A stretch of 64,000 nucleotides of DNA from Cylindrotheca closterium. Taxonomy: Eukaryota; Bacillariophyta; Bacillariophyceae; Bacillariales; Bacillariaceae. Both the position numbers and the translations under genes were made by a program. The notes under the pieces were generated by a model, which worked only from the letters and a program-made list of their open reading frames with translations, did not search any database and was not told the DNA's origin. Below are positions 1 through 8,802 of the stretch, piece by piece. The stretch's first letter is position 1. Each line of letters opens with the position of its first letter. Location: contig CAKOGP040001759.1 in the NCBI GenBank assembly GCA_933822405.4, positions 1 to 64,000 on the forward strand, given 5' to 3'.

Positions 1-125
1 AGTCAAAGGAGTCGGTATAACAAGGTCTACAGTCATTCCGCCGTCGGAGCCATCCAATATTGCATGGAGCTATCAAGGCAGGCGTGCGGCCGGCTGGCAA
101 CATTTGGGAGAGTCTTATCTGCTGG

Positions 126-325
126 TTCTTTTCAGTAAACCATCTAGATTGATTGTTGTTGCAACTTTGATTGAGTGCAGAATAGTTGATACTATAGTTA
201 TGGAACTGAAGTAGGTAGTCATCAGTGCATGTAGACCTGATTGGTCACATGGACAATGCAGAGTTAATGACTCGCATCTGAATGATTATTTTGAAGATAG
301 TGGTCCTATTTTCTATTTCTAACAT
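126..325 (+). repeat. 200-bp direct repeat, copy 1, with terminal inverted repeat
   Basis: This 200-bp stretch recurs without any difference I can find at 815-1014. It starts TTCTTTTCAGTAAA, and the reverse complement of these 14 bases (TTTACTGAAAAGAA) follows at 325-338, so copy 1 plus its tail is a 213-bp unit with 14-bp terminal inverted repeats, as in a MITE. It carries no long ORF. LTR-type TG...CA ends are absent. Whether it is a mobile element or a plain duplication is undecided. Confidence 0.75.
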
Positions 326-338
326 TTACTGAAAAGAA

Positions 339-814
339 AACGTTCGCACAAGTACGACAACTTGTGCATGCGTCAGTGCAAGAACGATATCTTGCACATG
401 AAGTAGTGACCGCCATCACTGCTTCCTCCAAGCATTGTTTCGATGTCAGGGGGTTATCTTCAGTTCTTTGAAGGAGATTGTATTTTCTATTGCCGAAAGT
501 ATTGAACAAAGGCTCACTCTGAAGGTTAAAAATCAAGGAGCGAACTTGGTATTCATTGCTCTCGGAAATACAGGTATTCATTTTTAAAGTGTCGTCTCAA
601 GCAAGGCGTCAACAAGACCATTTTCGGAAGGACACATATCATCCATTGAAGTGATGATGATGCCGATGATGGATGTTGAGCCACTTGGACGAAGGAGCGT
701 GTTAGATATTATATGCGGTATAATATTTGACTGAGGTTTTTGAGATTCCAGATTCCTTGGTGAAAGTGAATTAACGCGATGACCAACCAATAACGTAGTG
801 AAAAGAATTGTTCA
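339..814. other. spacer between the direct repeats
   Basis: About 476 bases between the two 200-bp repeats. Two short minus-strand open frames occur (about 306-581 and 584-790), with no recognisable domain and no clear splice link. An inverted pair TGAAAAGAA / TTCTTTTCA near 798-823 spans the junction with repeat copy 2. I see no supported gene here. Confidence 0.4.
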
Positions 815-1014
815 TTCTTTTCAGTAAACCATCTAGATTGATTGTTGTTGCAACTTTGATTGAGTGCAGAATAGTTGATACTATAGTTATGGAACTGAAG
901 TAGGTAGTCATCAGTGCATGTAGACCTGATTGGTCACATGGACAATGCAGAGTTAATGACTCGCATCTGAATGATTATTTTGAAGATAGTGGTCCTATTT
1001 TCTATTTCTAACAT
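815..1014 (+). repeat. 200-bp direct repeat, copy 2
   Basis: Identical to 126-325 at an offset of 689 bases. Unlike copy 1, it is not followed by the 14-bp inverted terminus: sequence after 1014 diverges at once. The complete identity means a recent duplication, gene conversion, or an assembly artefact. Confidence 0.75.
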
Positions 1015-1037
1015 GAAACTCCATAGTTGAATCTAGA

Positions 1038-1166
1038 TTGAATTGCCAACAATGCTAGTTTCAGGTCGCTTTGGGTTGTCTACGGATATAAATTTGTGTG
1101 TGTGCCCGATCCCATGCTTCAAATTCATCGGCCAGTAGTTTCCAGATTCCTCATCTGCAATGTCAG
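1038..1166 (-). pseudogene. fragment of the methyltransferase 3' end
   Basis: This stretch closely matches 3664-3788, the last 36 or so codons and a little 3' flank of the methyltransferase gene on the same strand. Long blocks are identical, for example around GTGTGCCCGATCCCATGCTT. A one-base deletion (TTTCC for TTTCCC, near 1140) breaks the frame and the original TAA stop is lost. Similarity ends abruptly at about 1166 where unrelated sequence begins. It is a dead partial copy, not an exon. Confidence 0.75.
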
Positions 1167-2022
1167 GGTAAAAGATTCAAAAGCGTGGGAAACCGAGTAA
1201 TTGGAGAATCCAACATTCCGTATCCGAGTGGGAATATTCACAATGGCATCGCAGTCTTCAGCATAAGTGGATCCAGCACCTGCTTTTTGGATGGTGACAC
1301 TGTTGGTGTTTCCTTTTGGGACTCGGCTGGAGCCTCAGGTACAAATTCGGGCGTTTGAGTCGTAGGATCATGGAACCAGTATCTTGGGTCTGCCCACCTT
1401 GATCATCGTGGCCTTTTCTGAGACCAGCAAAGGCTGTCACTCCACCGCCAATGACAAGAATGGCGACAGCCAAAAGAATCCACATTTTGTAAGAAACATT
1501 TCCTTTCTTTCTCGATCCTTGGACGCTACAGATTGCCAATCCCCAACAATCGAGTCCTTCGCCATTGTCAAAATTTAATCATCGTCAATCAATATGAATG
1601 GAACTACATGACCATCCACTGGGGGAGTCATACTCCTCGATCATCTGCCCATGCGTTCCACTCCCGGATTCTTGTTGGATCGGGAGTGTCTTCGCGCGAT
1701 CCGCCCTTCATTTTGTTCTTGGTACTACCATCATCGTCGTCATCTTCATGAAAGATATCGATAGTACTCTTTGTGCCGATACTTTTACTGCTGTGATGGG
1801 AAGAAGATGCCAGCATTACTTTTGACTTTGTTTTGGCATCTTCGGTACCCATCCCGAGTCCATTGTCTCTTTCTTCGTGCGACATCTTTGGCCGCTTCCA
1901 CTGCTCATCTTGTGGGAGCCTGTGTGGCCCTTGGATGCTGATCTACTTCTTCGACCATCGGAATCCGTCCTCCTCTTGCTAGAAGACCTGCCTCGAATTG
2001 GTCGGCGCAACATCGTCAGCAT
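1167..2022 (-). pseudogene. relic of a basic/Ser-rich single-pass membrane protein
   Basis: Protein-like pieces lie in successive minus-strand frames. From 2022 there is an Arg/Ser-rich start (RRSRSASKGHTGS). From about 1885, in another frame, comes a Ser-rich stretch with a run of Asp. From about 1539 comes a clear membrane helix (WILLAVAILVIGGGVTAFAG, near 1420-1480), then a Thr/Pro-rich stalk in a further frame. Order and composition resemble the cytosolic tail, helix and stalk of diatom LRR receptor-like proteins, but no LRR follows. At least two frame changes and a stop (near 1628) suggest a broken gene. An unrecognised multi-intron gene is the alternative. Confidence 0.4.
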
Positions 2023-2829
2023 TCTCAGTGATAATCATATCATCAGGTTTGGATGCTTTTGAGTCTTTGAGGAGCTGCTAATCCTCGTTGTTGTTTTAGG
2101 GCTGAAGATACCAAACAAAGTTGAATATTGAGAGGGATATTCAGAGAGTTTTGGCTATCGGTATACTCTAGGGAACAAGTTTTAGACCAATTATGCACGA
2201 ATTCTATCGGAACGCGCACACTTTCTGTCTACAACAGCACTGCGCTTTGGCAACTCTGTGCCTCCCTGAGAAGTTTTTGCCTTTCGCTCTACAGTATTGC
2301 GAATCATTTTTCGAAATAAGTGATACTGTATTAATTAAAATTAGATCAAGGAGGGACACTGCCCCCTGAAACTCCTTGCTCCAGCCTCCTTAAGATGTCC
2401 CTTTCGAAATATTCCGCATTTTCCAAACTTTTCGATTTCTTCATGCAGTTTTGGGCCCGGAGGCATCTTTTTTATCGTTTCCATATATATGGAATGAGGA
2501 GCTGCTTCTGAATTCATTCGTTACTTGCGAGATCGTAATTTTTCCAGAAGCTTTTGTAGTGAAGAGGGGGCTTTCTATTCTAACATAAACACTTCTGGAC
2601 CACTACAACTACTTGTATGTACGAAGCCCCTATCCAAATGGTTCGCCTCGGATTCGCCGAGCAAAAAACATAGGCTCATGCTTTTTTGGGGCAATGTTGA
2701 AAGTGTACCCAGTTGAAGTTGAAAGTGTGAAAGTCCGTTTGCTCATTTGCTAGTGAGGGAAATTCAAAAAGGATTGACGGTTACATCACACCTCTCACAA
2801 TCCTACAAAAGGCATCCCAACAACACACC
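2023..2829. other. intergenic, nothing recognised
   Basis: About 800 bases between the relic above and the TPR gene. Only short unsupported frames occur (2128-2319 and 2525-2716 on the plus strand). The last 60 bases before the TPR start are AC-rich and probably 5' UTR. Confidence 0.4.
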
Positions 2830-3483
2830 ATGCAGTCAGCAATCTATCTCAACAACAGAGCCTCCTCTCTAATCGAAAAGAATTGCTTCGAAAAAGCCAT
2901 TGAAACGTTGAATCAAGCTCTGCATGCAGGTCAAAAGGTTCAGACAAAGGACGAATGGTCGTCGTCGTCATTATCATCATCATCAAAGTTCTCAAGAAGA
3001 CCAAGCGGAAAGTATCTGTCAACATCAAACAAGAGACGCAAAGAACTGGATAATCAAGAGGTGTTTATGTACTCCCGACCATTGTACGTTTCGCATCTTC
3101 CGCAGACAGAAGGGAACCGATTTTTATCCTGGGTCATCATTTTCAACTTTGCCTTGTGCCATCACCTCATGGCACTCCGAGCAGCGGACTACAAGGACAA
3201 ACACGAAAACCTGCTTGAAGCTCTGAAACTGTACGAAGCACTAGTTGCCTTGCCAATGGAAGATACGTTTCAAATCGAGACCACCTATTTCATGGCCATG
3301 ATCAACAATTCGGCACAAATTTACCAAATGTTGCATCGACCAAGACAAGCGAAGCAACACTCGGATCAAATGCTTTCCTTACTCATGGCCACGATTCAAG
3401 AAGGGAAAGCTGACACAGTGGACGGGTTTGACGGCTTTTTGCTGAATGCCACTCAGAGATCTCTTGGTGCGGTTGCCGCCTAA
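2830..3483 (+). CDS. small TPR-like protein
   Basis: A 217-residue intronless protein starting at a clean ATG. Three helical-hairpin units resemble degenerate tetratricopeptide repeats: residues about 4-38 (NNRASSLIEKNCFEKAIETL), about 110-145 (FNFALCHHLMAL and onward) and about 155-190 (INNSAQIYQMLHRPRQAKQH). Between the first two lies a Ser/Lys-rich linker with a run of Ser. TPR units bind protein partners, so an adaptor role is plausible, but no catalytic domain is present and the partner is unknown. The last codons and stop sit inside a short tandem duplication. Composition and frame look normal for a real gene. Confidence 0.75.
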   Translation: MQSAIYLNNRASSLIEKNCFEKAIETLNQALHAGQKVQTKDEWSSSSLSSSSKFSRRPSGKYLSTSNKRRKELDNQEVFMYSRPLYVSHLPQTEGNRFLSWVIIFNFALCHHLMALRAADYKDKHENLLEALKLYEALVALPMEDTFQIETTYFMAMINNSAQIYQMLHRPRQAKQHSDQMLSLLMATIQEGKADTVDGFDGFLLNATQRSLGAVAA

Positions 3484-3541
3484 GCATCAAGAAATTGTGC
3501 CTCTAGCAGCCTAAGCATCAAGAAATTGTGCCTCTAGCAGC
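3480..3541 (+). repeat. 31-bp tandem duplication across a stop codon
   Basis: Two exact 31-bp units (3480-3510, 3511-3541), each starting CTAAGCATCAAGAAATTG. The first unit holds the TAA stop of the TPR gene, the second repeats it in the 3' UTR. The protein end is unchanged. Confidence 0.9.
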
Positions 3542-3679
3542 CATGACATGATTTATTTGTTGTTCATGCAAAGTACCAGTAGAATAGAAATTATAGAATA
3601 CAAAAATTATTCAATTGATAGAACTTTCTAAACTGGATAGGTGCATCTCTATTGATCCGAGGTATTACCAATGGTATTG

Positions 3680-4792
3680 TTAGGCTGCTTTGGGTTGCCT
3701 ACCGATGTAGATTTGTATGTGTGCCCGATCCCATGCTTTAAATTCATCGGCCAATAGTTTCCCAGATTCCTCCTCAGTAATGTCAGCGAGCGCCTTTGGT
3801 TTGCCTTTGACTGATATTTGCGTCTGATGAAAATACAAGTTGGATTTTTCATTCTTTGGATCGCCAAAAGCTCTCCAGTCCAACGGACAGCTCAGGTTTC
3901 CAGACATAGGCTGGATCAGTTCCCATTCCAATCCTGATTCCTGAAAGAATTCCCGTTCCAGGTCGGGTTTTCTCCAACGGACGGACAGAATGAAAATGCC
4001 ACGTATCGGATGAAGCAATCTTTTGGTAGTAGCTACCAAATGCGGGATGAACTTTTCATTGTACAGCAAGTCGGATCCCAAGATACAATCATACGGTGGT
4101 TCATTGGTCTTGACCTCGTGATTGTCGTCGTCTGGAGGGTCCATTGTCCATGGAAGTGGTTTGGCGTTTACCACGAGTCCATCAGGCAAGAGTGATTGAT
4201 TGTGTTCCAAGTTGTATTGCAACAGTGGCATGGCCGATGGCACATCGGTCAAGAGCACTATAGATTTTGCTTCCAGTAACCCTTCTTCCAGACTGACGCA
4301 AAAGGACAATCCCACCAATCCCAGAGCTCCCGACCCTAGTTCTACAATCCGTTTTGGCATTCTTCCGCCTTCAAAGCATGGAATTATCTCGTCCCATAGC
4401 TTGGAAAGCTCCTTTCCACTTTGCCATGGCAAGGCATAGGTCCCATCATCCACCGTATCACCGTCATCATTATTATCATCATTTTCACTGGGTGATGCAC
4501 CGTCATTTCGCACCGCGTCTAGCAATTCCTTTGGCAATTGGGATGATAACTCGAGAATTCTTCCCTTTCCCAAATCCAGTTTTGTGTGTCTAGCATCTCC
4601 ATCGGCATTATCATCTCCCTCACCACTAGTATCACGACCAACTTGCAATTGCAAGACATCCCCTGGAGTTGATCCAATGGGAACCGGTATTTCCAACTCT
4701 TGTCCATGCACCACAAAGGTCAAGACATCTCCCCCTTCCGCTCCTTCTGGTATCGTCAAGGATATGCAACCATTGCCTCCTTCGGAAGCCAT
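3680..4792 (-). CDS. METTL21-type (Methyltransf_16) protein methyltransferase
   Basis: A 370-residue intronless protein. Residues about 10-52 form a short beta domain (a VPIGSTPGDVLQLQV-type motif) often found at the front of stramenopile proteins. An acidic Asp-rich linker covers about 100-118. A class I SAM-dependent fold follows: motif I RIVELGSGALGLVGL (about 148-162) and the family's post-IV motif GSDLLYNEKFIPHL (about 239-252). METTL21/VCP-KMT enzymes methylate lysines on chaperones and translation factors; the substrate here cannot be told from sequence. The C-terminus past residue 330 is an extension beyond the catalytic core, and a broken copy of exactly that end lies at 1038-1166. 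The start ATG is the first in frame. Confidence 0.85.
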   Translation of the reverse strand: MASEGGNGCISLTIPEGAEGGDVLTFVVHGQELEIPVPIGSTPGDVLQLQVGRDTSGEGDDNADGDARHTKLDLGKGRILELSSQLPKELLDAVRNDGASPSENDDNNDDGDTVDDGTYALPWQSGKELSKLWDEIIPCFEGGRMPKRIVELGSGALGLVGLSFCVSLEEGLLEAKSIVLLTDVPSAMPLLQYNLEHNQSLLPDGLVVNAKPLPWTMDPPDDDNHEVKTNEPPYDCILGSDLLYNEKFIPHLVATTKRLLHPIRGIFILSVRWRKPDLEREFFQESGLEWELIQPMSGNLSCPLDWRAFGDPKNEKSNLYFHQTQISVKGKPKALADITEEESGKLLADEFKAWDRAHIQIYIGRQPKAA

Positions 4793-5212
4793 ATTGTTAT
4801 TATTGTTTTAATTGAATATTCCAAGCGGTTTGCAAGCGGGTAGGTAGGCATACCAAGACGCAAATAATAATGCTGGACAACAATGAATTGTCTTTTTCAC
4901 AAGATGTGTGGTTTGGTATGAGTCACGAGTCGGCGATTCCCGGGATGATGGAGTATTGATACAGTAGTCATTTGCCTTTTTCACTGTAACACCTTGACGG
5001 ATTCTCACCAATGAATTATATTGCAAATGCTGCTGCTCATGGGTGTTACCAAAGCAGCAGCTGTGGTGGTAGTAGGAGTGGCGGCCGATACCGCAGCCAT
5101 CATCGCAACGTCGATAGTGTACCACCATCACCACCAACTATGCTGTCATGTTCAGGTGGCTTCTTATTCTTCGAGCATGATGGAGGAGACTGCCACCTTT
5201 TATTTGTATAAT
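4793..5212. other. intergenic between convergently transcribed-side 3'/5' ends
   Basis: About 420 bases between the start of the methyltransferase gene and the stop of the LHC-like gene, both on the minus strand. Overlapping short frames on both strands are low-complexity (CAC/GTG-rich around 5110-5140) and unsupported. It probably holds the methyltransferase 5' UTR and promoter. Confidence 0.35.
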
Positions 5213-6079
5213 TCAAAAAGCTGTAATACTTGCCCATAGCTTGGCCCATTTTTGAAGTTCTTGGAATAGAAGTGGCAGACTGGTTGGTAGATTGGAAATG
5301 GAGACGGATGGTCCTAACAGTTCGTTCAGAGCAAAATACAATAATACCATCATGGCCAATCGTCCATTTTCCAATTCACAGACTAGTGATCGCTCGTTTT
5401 GTCCCTTGTCGCGGACTCCAAAGTATCCCAGTCCATAATCTCCTGGCATGTCTTGAGGAGATGCTTGTACCAATAGGAGGGTCTCGAGAATCCCCGTCAC
5501 CAGCAAGACTTTTGGCACAAAGAACCAATTGTGCGTTTGAGCCAATTCCCACAAATGTGGCGGTTCCAAAAATACAGCAATGGGAGTCTTTACCAAGAAT
5601 GCAGTTTGAACAATGGAAATCAACACCACCAACATACTAACTCGCCCATGTTTGAGTTCGGCTTCTCGGTACCGACCAAAATTTTCGTCCGTGGCAAGGC
5701 CCATCGGATCAAAATAAAAAGGTTCTTCTTGCTGGTTCTTGTTACTGTTGTCTGTGGTGATCAATGGGGTTCTTTTCAAGAGTGCCGTCAAGGTGGGACT
5801 ACAGCCGAGTTCTTCCGAGAGTGCCAGAGGGGCCTTGTTGATGTTGTTGTTGTTGTTCTTGATGGGTAACAACTTGCTCATTGGATTGTTGTTGTTGTTG
5901 TTGTTGCTGCTGCTGCTCAATGCTAATGCAAATATGGGTGATTTAGTTGGTCTTAATGGTAATAATGATGATGATGATGATGACAATATGGCAGTCATGA
6001 AAGATCGGAGCATCATCTTGGAGACGGGTGTCATTCGCTTCGTCATTGTTATTGCGCTTGATAGATGATTACGATTCAT
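5213..6079 (-). CDS. divergent light-harvesting (LHC superfamily) protein
   Basis: Starting at the first in-frame ATG gives 288 residues; the longer open frame upstream begins with GTG. Residues 1-90 are a Ser- and Asn-rich presequence (Asn runs from GTT repeats), presumably a plastid-targeting region. The chlorophyll-binding helix 1 motif is FGRYREAELKHGRVSML (about 134-150), with Glu and Arg in the usual places. Helix 2 spans about 186-206, and helix 3 holds ELENGRLAMM (about 235-244). Between helices 2 and 3 lies GDYGLGYFGVRDK. This is the three-helix LHC plan for thylakoid antenna or photoprotection proteins, but it is not a typical FCP. It is divergent from the ETHE1-type gene, about 200 bases apart, so the promoters may overlap. 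Confidence 0.8.
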   Translation of the reverse strand: MNRNHLSSAITMTKRMTPVSKMMLRSFMTAILSSSSSSLLPLRPTKSPIFALALSSSSNNNNNNNPMSKLLPIKNNNNNINKAPLALSEELGCSPTLTALLKRTPLITTDNSNKNQQEEPFYFDPMGLATDENFGRYREAELKHGRVSMLVVLISIVQTAFLVKTPIAVFLEPPHLWELAQTHNWFFVPKVLLVTGILETLLLVQASPQDMPGDYGLGYFGVRDKGQNERSLVCELENGRLAMMVLLYFALNELLGPSVSISNLPTSLPLLFQELQKWAKLWASITAF

Positions 6080-6281
6080 TCTGATGAGAATGTGCAATCG
6101 CGCATGCTCGTGCAAGAAAACTAACTGTAGAAGCACAGACGTCAGCGGTGTCGGTCATATTTGGATATGTGCGGAGAAAAATTGGGGGAAATAGGCTTAT
6201 CGGAACAGGCTGATCTTTGTTCTTTGACAACTTCCGTCGTTGCAAATCTTCTGACCATTTCAGTCATATAATAACTTGTGC

Positions 6282-7351
6282 ATGTCCATTGCATCCCGAC
6301 GATTTACTTCAGGCTTTGCCACATTCCCGTTACTACTCACCAAGCCACTTTCATCCGTCAATTCATTCCTTTTGTCAACAGCTACGTATTGCCGTCATCC
6401 AGCATCTACCTCTTTGACCTTCCATCAATCCCACCATATTTCAACGACTAAACGCAAAATGACCATTGTTCGTGCCGACCAACCCATGGGGCTTAAGCAG
6501 CTCTTTGATGAAACAGGTTCTTCTACCTACACCTATCTTCTATGGGATACTGAAACTAAGGATTGTGTCTTGGTGGATCCTGTCGATGTCAAAGTGGACC
6601 GAGATCTTAAGGAAGTGGAGGAATTGGGATTGAATTTGATCTATGGGATCAACACTCGTAAGTTACTATTATTGTATTGGTTAATTTCAATTTGTTTGGG
6701 TTTGGTTGAATGATAATCCCATGCTTGAGATCGTGATCTGATCGATGGGTATGTTCTGTTTTCATCTTGTCATCTCACATATCTATTTTCATCATCACGA
6801 CGACAACAACAACAACAGACGCTCACGCCGACCACATTACTGGAACTCACTTGTTGAAACAACAAGTCCCAACCATGAAATCTATTATTAGTGCCGCGTC
6901 TCAAGCAAAGGCTGATTTGACAGTGGCCAATGGGGACCGAATTGTCTTTGGAAATCGTTCCTTGGTCGTCAAGTCGACCCCCGGTCACACGGAAGGATGC
7001 GTCAGTTTTGTCGCTGACGACGAGTCCTTTGTCTTGACAGGGGATGCCTTGTTGATTCAAGGATGTGGACGCACGGATTTTCAAGGAGGATCCGCCGAGC
7101 ATTTGTATCAAAGTGTCCACTCCCAACTCTTTAGCCTGCCAAAGTCGACCATTGTCTATCCGGCCCATGACTACAAGTCACGGACTCAATCCAGTATTGG
7201 TGCCGAACTCGAATCGAATCCTCGTCTTGGGGGAGGAAAGACTCAAGATGACTTTGTGGAAATCATGGCCGGTTTGGATTTGGCATATCCCAAAAAGATT
7301 GATGTGGCTGTCCCTGCCAACATGCGGTGTGGAGTTCCAGATGTCGAATAA
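6282..7351 (+). CDS. ETHE1: persulfide dioxygenase (ETHE1-type metallo-beta-lactamase fold)
   Basis: Two exons, 6282-6657 and 6819-7351, with a 161-bp GTAAGT...CAG intron in phase 1, give 302 residues. Splicing restores the metal site: [10 protein letters not shown] is split by the intron. Further ligands and family marks are [25 protein letters not shown] and [10 protein letters not shown], the set seen in ETHE1 enzymes, which oxidise glutathione persulfide to sulfite in mitochondrial sulfide breakdown. Residues 1-60 are basic and Ser/Thr-rich, fitting a mitochondrial presequence; an inner ATG (6459) would give a form without it. Glyoxalase II is the related alternative but lacks the GCGRTDFQ motif. 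Confidence 0.92.
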
Positions 7352-7826
7352 GTTGAATGTTTCTCTTTTATTTTAATTGTTATAGGAAAGGTGAACCATG
7401 CTATCATCTACTCACTTTTAAAAGTAAATCAACAATTATGATTATTAAAAATGTTACAAGGCTTGTTCTTGGAGATTGAATCTACTAGCCACTAGTACTA
7501 GTTGAAGTGTCTCGAACCTTCTAATGAGTTTTTACAAAGCAATTCACAACTGACAGTCCTTCAATCGGCGTTGACAAACCCCGAAATCTGGGTCTCGTCC
7601 CTAAGATTTACTCCAAGGTTTGCTCTTGAAGACTACAATGCACTTTATTCCATTAACGCTTTAAAATTATTGTTTCGTCAATACGAAAACCTGTGGCAAT
7701 TTTGAACTGTTTCGAGCAAGTGTCGTCTGAATATTCAGGTGAAATCGTCAGGCATGGGAAGGAAGCTTGTGAGGAAGAAACGATCTGTATCTGTAAAAGT
7801 TTGCAAGAAAATGATGCTGTCTGTAA
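7352..7826. other. intergenic between two convergent genes
   Basis: About 475 bases between the 3' ends of the ETHE1-type and cupin genes. AT-rich near 7370-7450 with several AATAA-like words. Open frames here are short and unsupported. Confidence 0.4.
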
Positions 7827-8546
7827 CTATGCTCGATCATTGGTTCTTTGTGTCTTGTTTGTCCCATCTTCGTAAAATTCAGCTGCAGTTTCGACAGTCT
7901 TGTTTTCTCCTGCAATCACACTGGATTCTTTGTGTACAAAGGATGCCAGTCTTTTGTGGGCTGTTTCATCATTACAACTTGCATCTAACATTTCTTTTGT
8001 GACCCATTTAAAGTCGTGGAAATCAAAGCCTGGAGCCACTGCTTCCCCGATTATGGTATACTCGTAATCCGACTTATTGTCATCAGCATCTTCTTCTTGT
8101 TCAATGGACCCACACTTCCAAATACCGCCCTTGACAGGCACCTGCAGTTTTTGGCCCTTGTGAAGCTCTGGACCTAGCACTACTGTAGAAAACTCGCCTG
8201 TGGAAGGATCGAACAAGTAATATCGAAATGGAAGACCACCTTGATAGTAATGGACGTGATCTGAGCAATTTTCTGCCATTAGAAGATTTGGGTCTTTCTT
8301 GGTGGGTACCCAATAGATAGAGGTTAGGGCATTCCGTCTTTCATCCTTGTCTGGTCGATTAGCAGCTCTTCCATTGGCTACCACCAAGTTTTTGGTAGCT
8401 TCTTTGCAGTCCTCGAGGCCTGTTTGACCCATGGTGGACATTGGTTGACATCCCGAACGATAGGTTTCTCGAAAAAATCCGCCTTCTGGATGTGGGATAA
8501 GTTCCAATAGAGGAATCAGTTCTTTGACGCTAGTTGGCAAGGGCAT
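7827..8546 (-). CDS. DUF985 cupin-like protein
   Basis: A 239-residue protein when begun at the ATG reading MPLPTSVKEL. Family marks are LIPHPEGGFFRETYRS near the start, a central SDHVHYYQGGLPFRYY segment with metal-type histidines, the GFDFHDFKWVTKEML end, and an acidic insert (EEDADDNKSD). DUF985 (Cupin_5) proteins are single-domain beta barrels; their reaction is mostly unknown, sugar-epimerase-like at best. A longer in-frame reading starts at 8687, but it would translate an ATA/ATT microsatellite as a run of Tyr, so I prefer the inner start. A Lys/Thr-rich tail of about 20 residues ends the protein. Confidence 0.88.
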   Translation of the reverse strand: MPLPTSVKELIPLLELIPHPEGGFFRETYRSGCQPMSTMGQTGLEDCKEATKNLVVANGRAANRPDKDERRNALTSIYWVPTKKDPNLLMAENCSDHVHYYQGGLPFRYYLFDPSTGEFSTVVLGPELHKGQKLQVPVKGGIWKCGSIEQEEDADDNKSDYEYTIIGEAVAPGFDFHDFKWVTKEMLDASCNDETAHKRLASFVHKESSVIAGENKTVETAAEFYEDGTNKTQRTNDRA

Positions 8547-8548
8547 CT

Positions 8549-8575
8549 TATAATAATAATAATAATAATAATAAC
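8549..8575. repeat. AAT/ATA microsatellite in the cupin 5' region
   Basis: About nine AAT-type trinucleotide units directly upstream of the cupin start codon. If translated from the upstream ATG it would give eight consecutive Tyr, an argument for the inner start. Confidence 0.85.
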
Positions 8576-8802
8576 GATTTGAAATCTCTTTGCAAAGTGT
8601 GGATTTGGTATAATGATACTGTAGCAGTTGTTGCATGTATGCATTCGCCTTGGGTTTGCGAAAGATCCAAAGTTTCACAGAACCCATAACCCATCAAATT
8701 GTTTCGTACCTGGTATTTGTGGTGACTGATTGACTGGCTCGCTCCACTTGAGCGTGCATTACAGTAGGTACATGGCGCATTATGGATCATCCGAGATAAC
8801 GC

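Noticed and set aside
306..790. Two minus-strand ORFs inside the direct-repeat region
   Set aside because: No domain, overlapping the repeat, and no splice link that gives a product; not called as genes.
126..1014. LTR retrotransposon with 200-bp LTRs
   Set aside because: No TG...CA ends, no primer-binding site or polypurine tract seen, and the inner 489 bp hold no gag/pol; a duplication or MITE-like unit fits better.
5739..6068. Leu-rich plus-strand ORF over the LHC gene
   Set aside because: It is the antisense of the Asn/Ser-rich coding repeats of the LHC-like gene.
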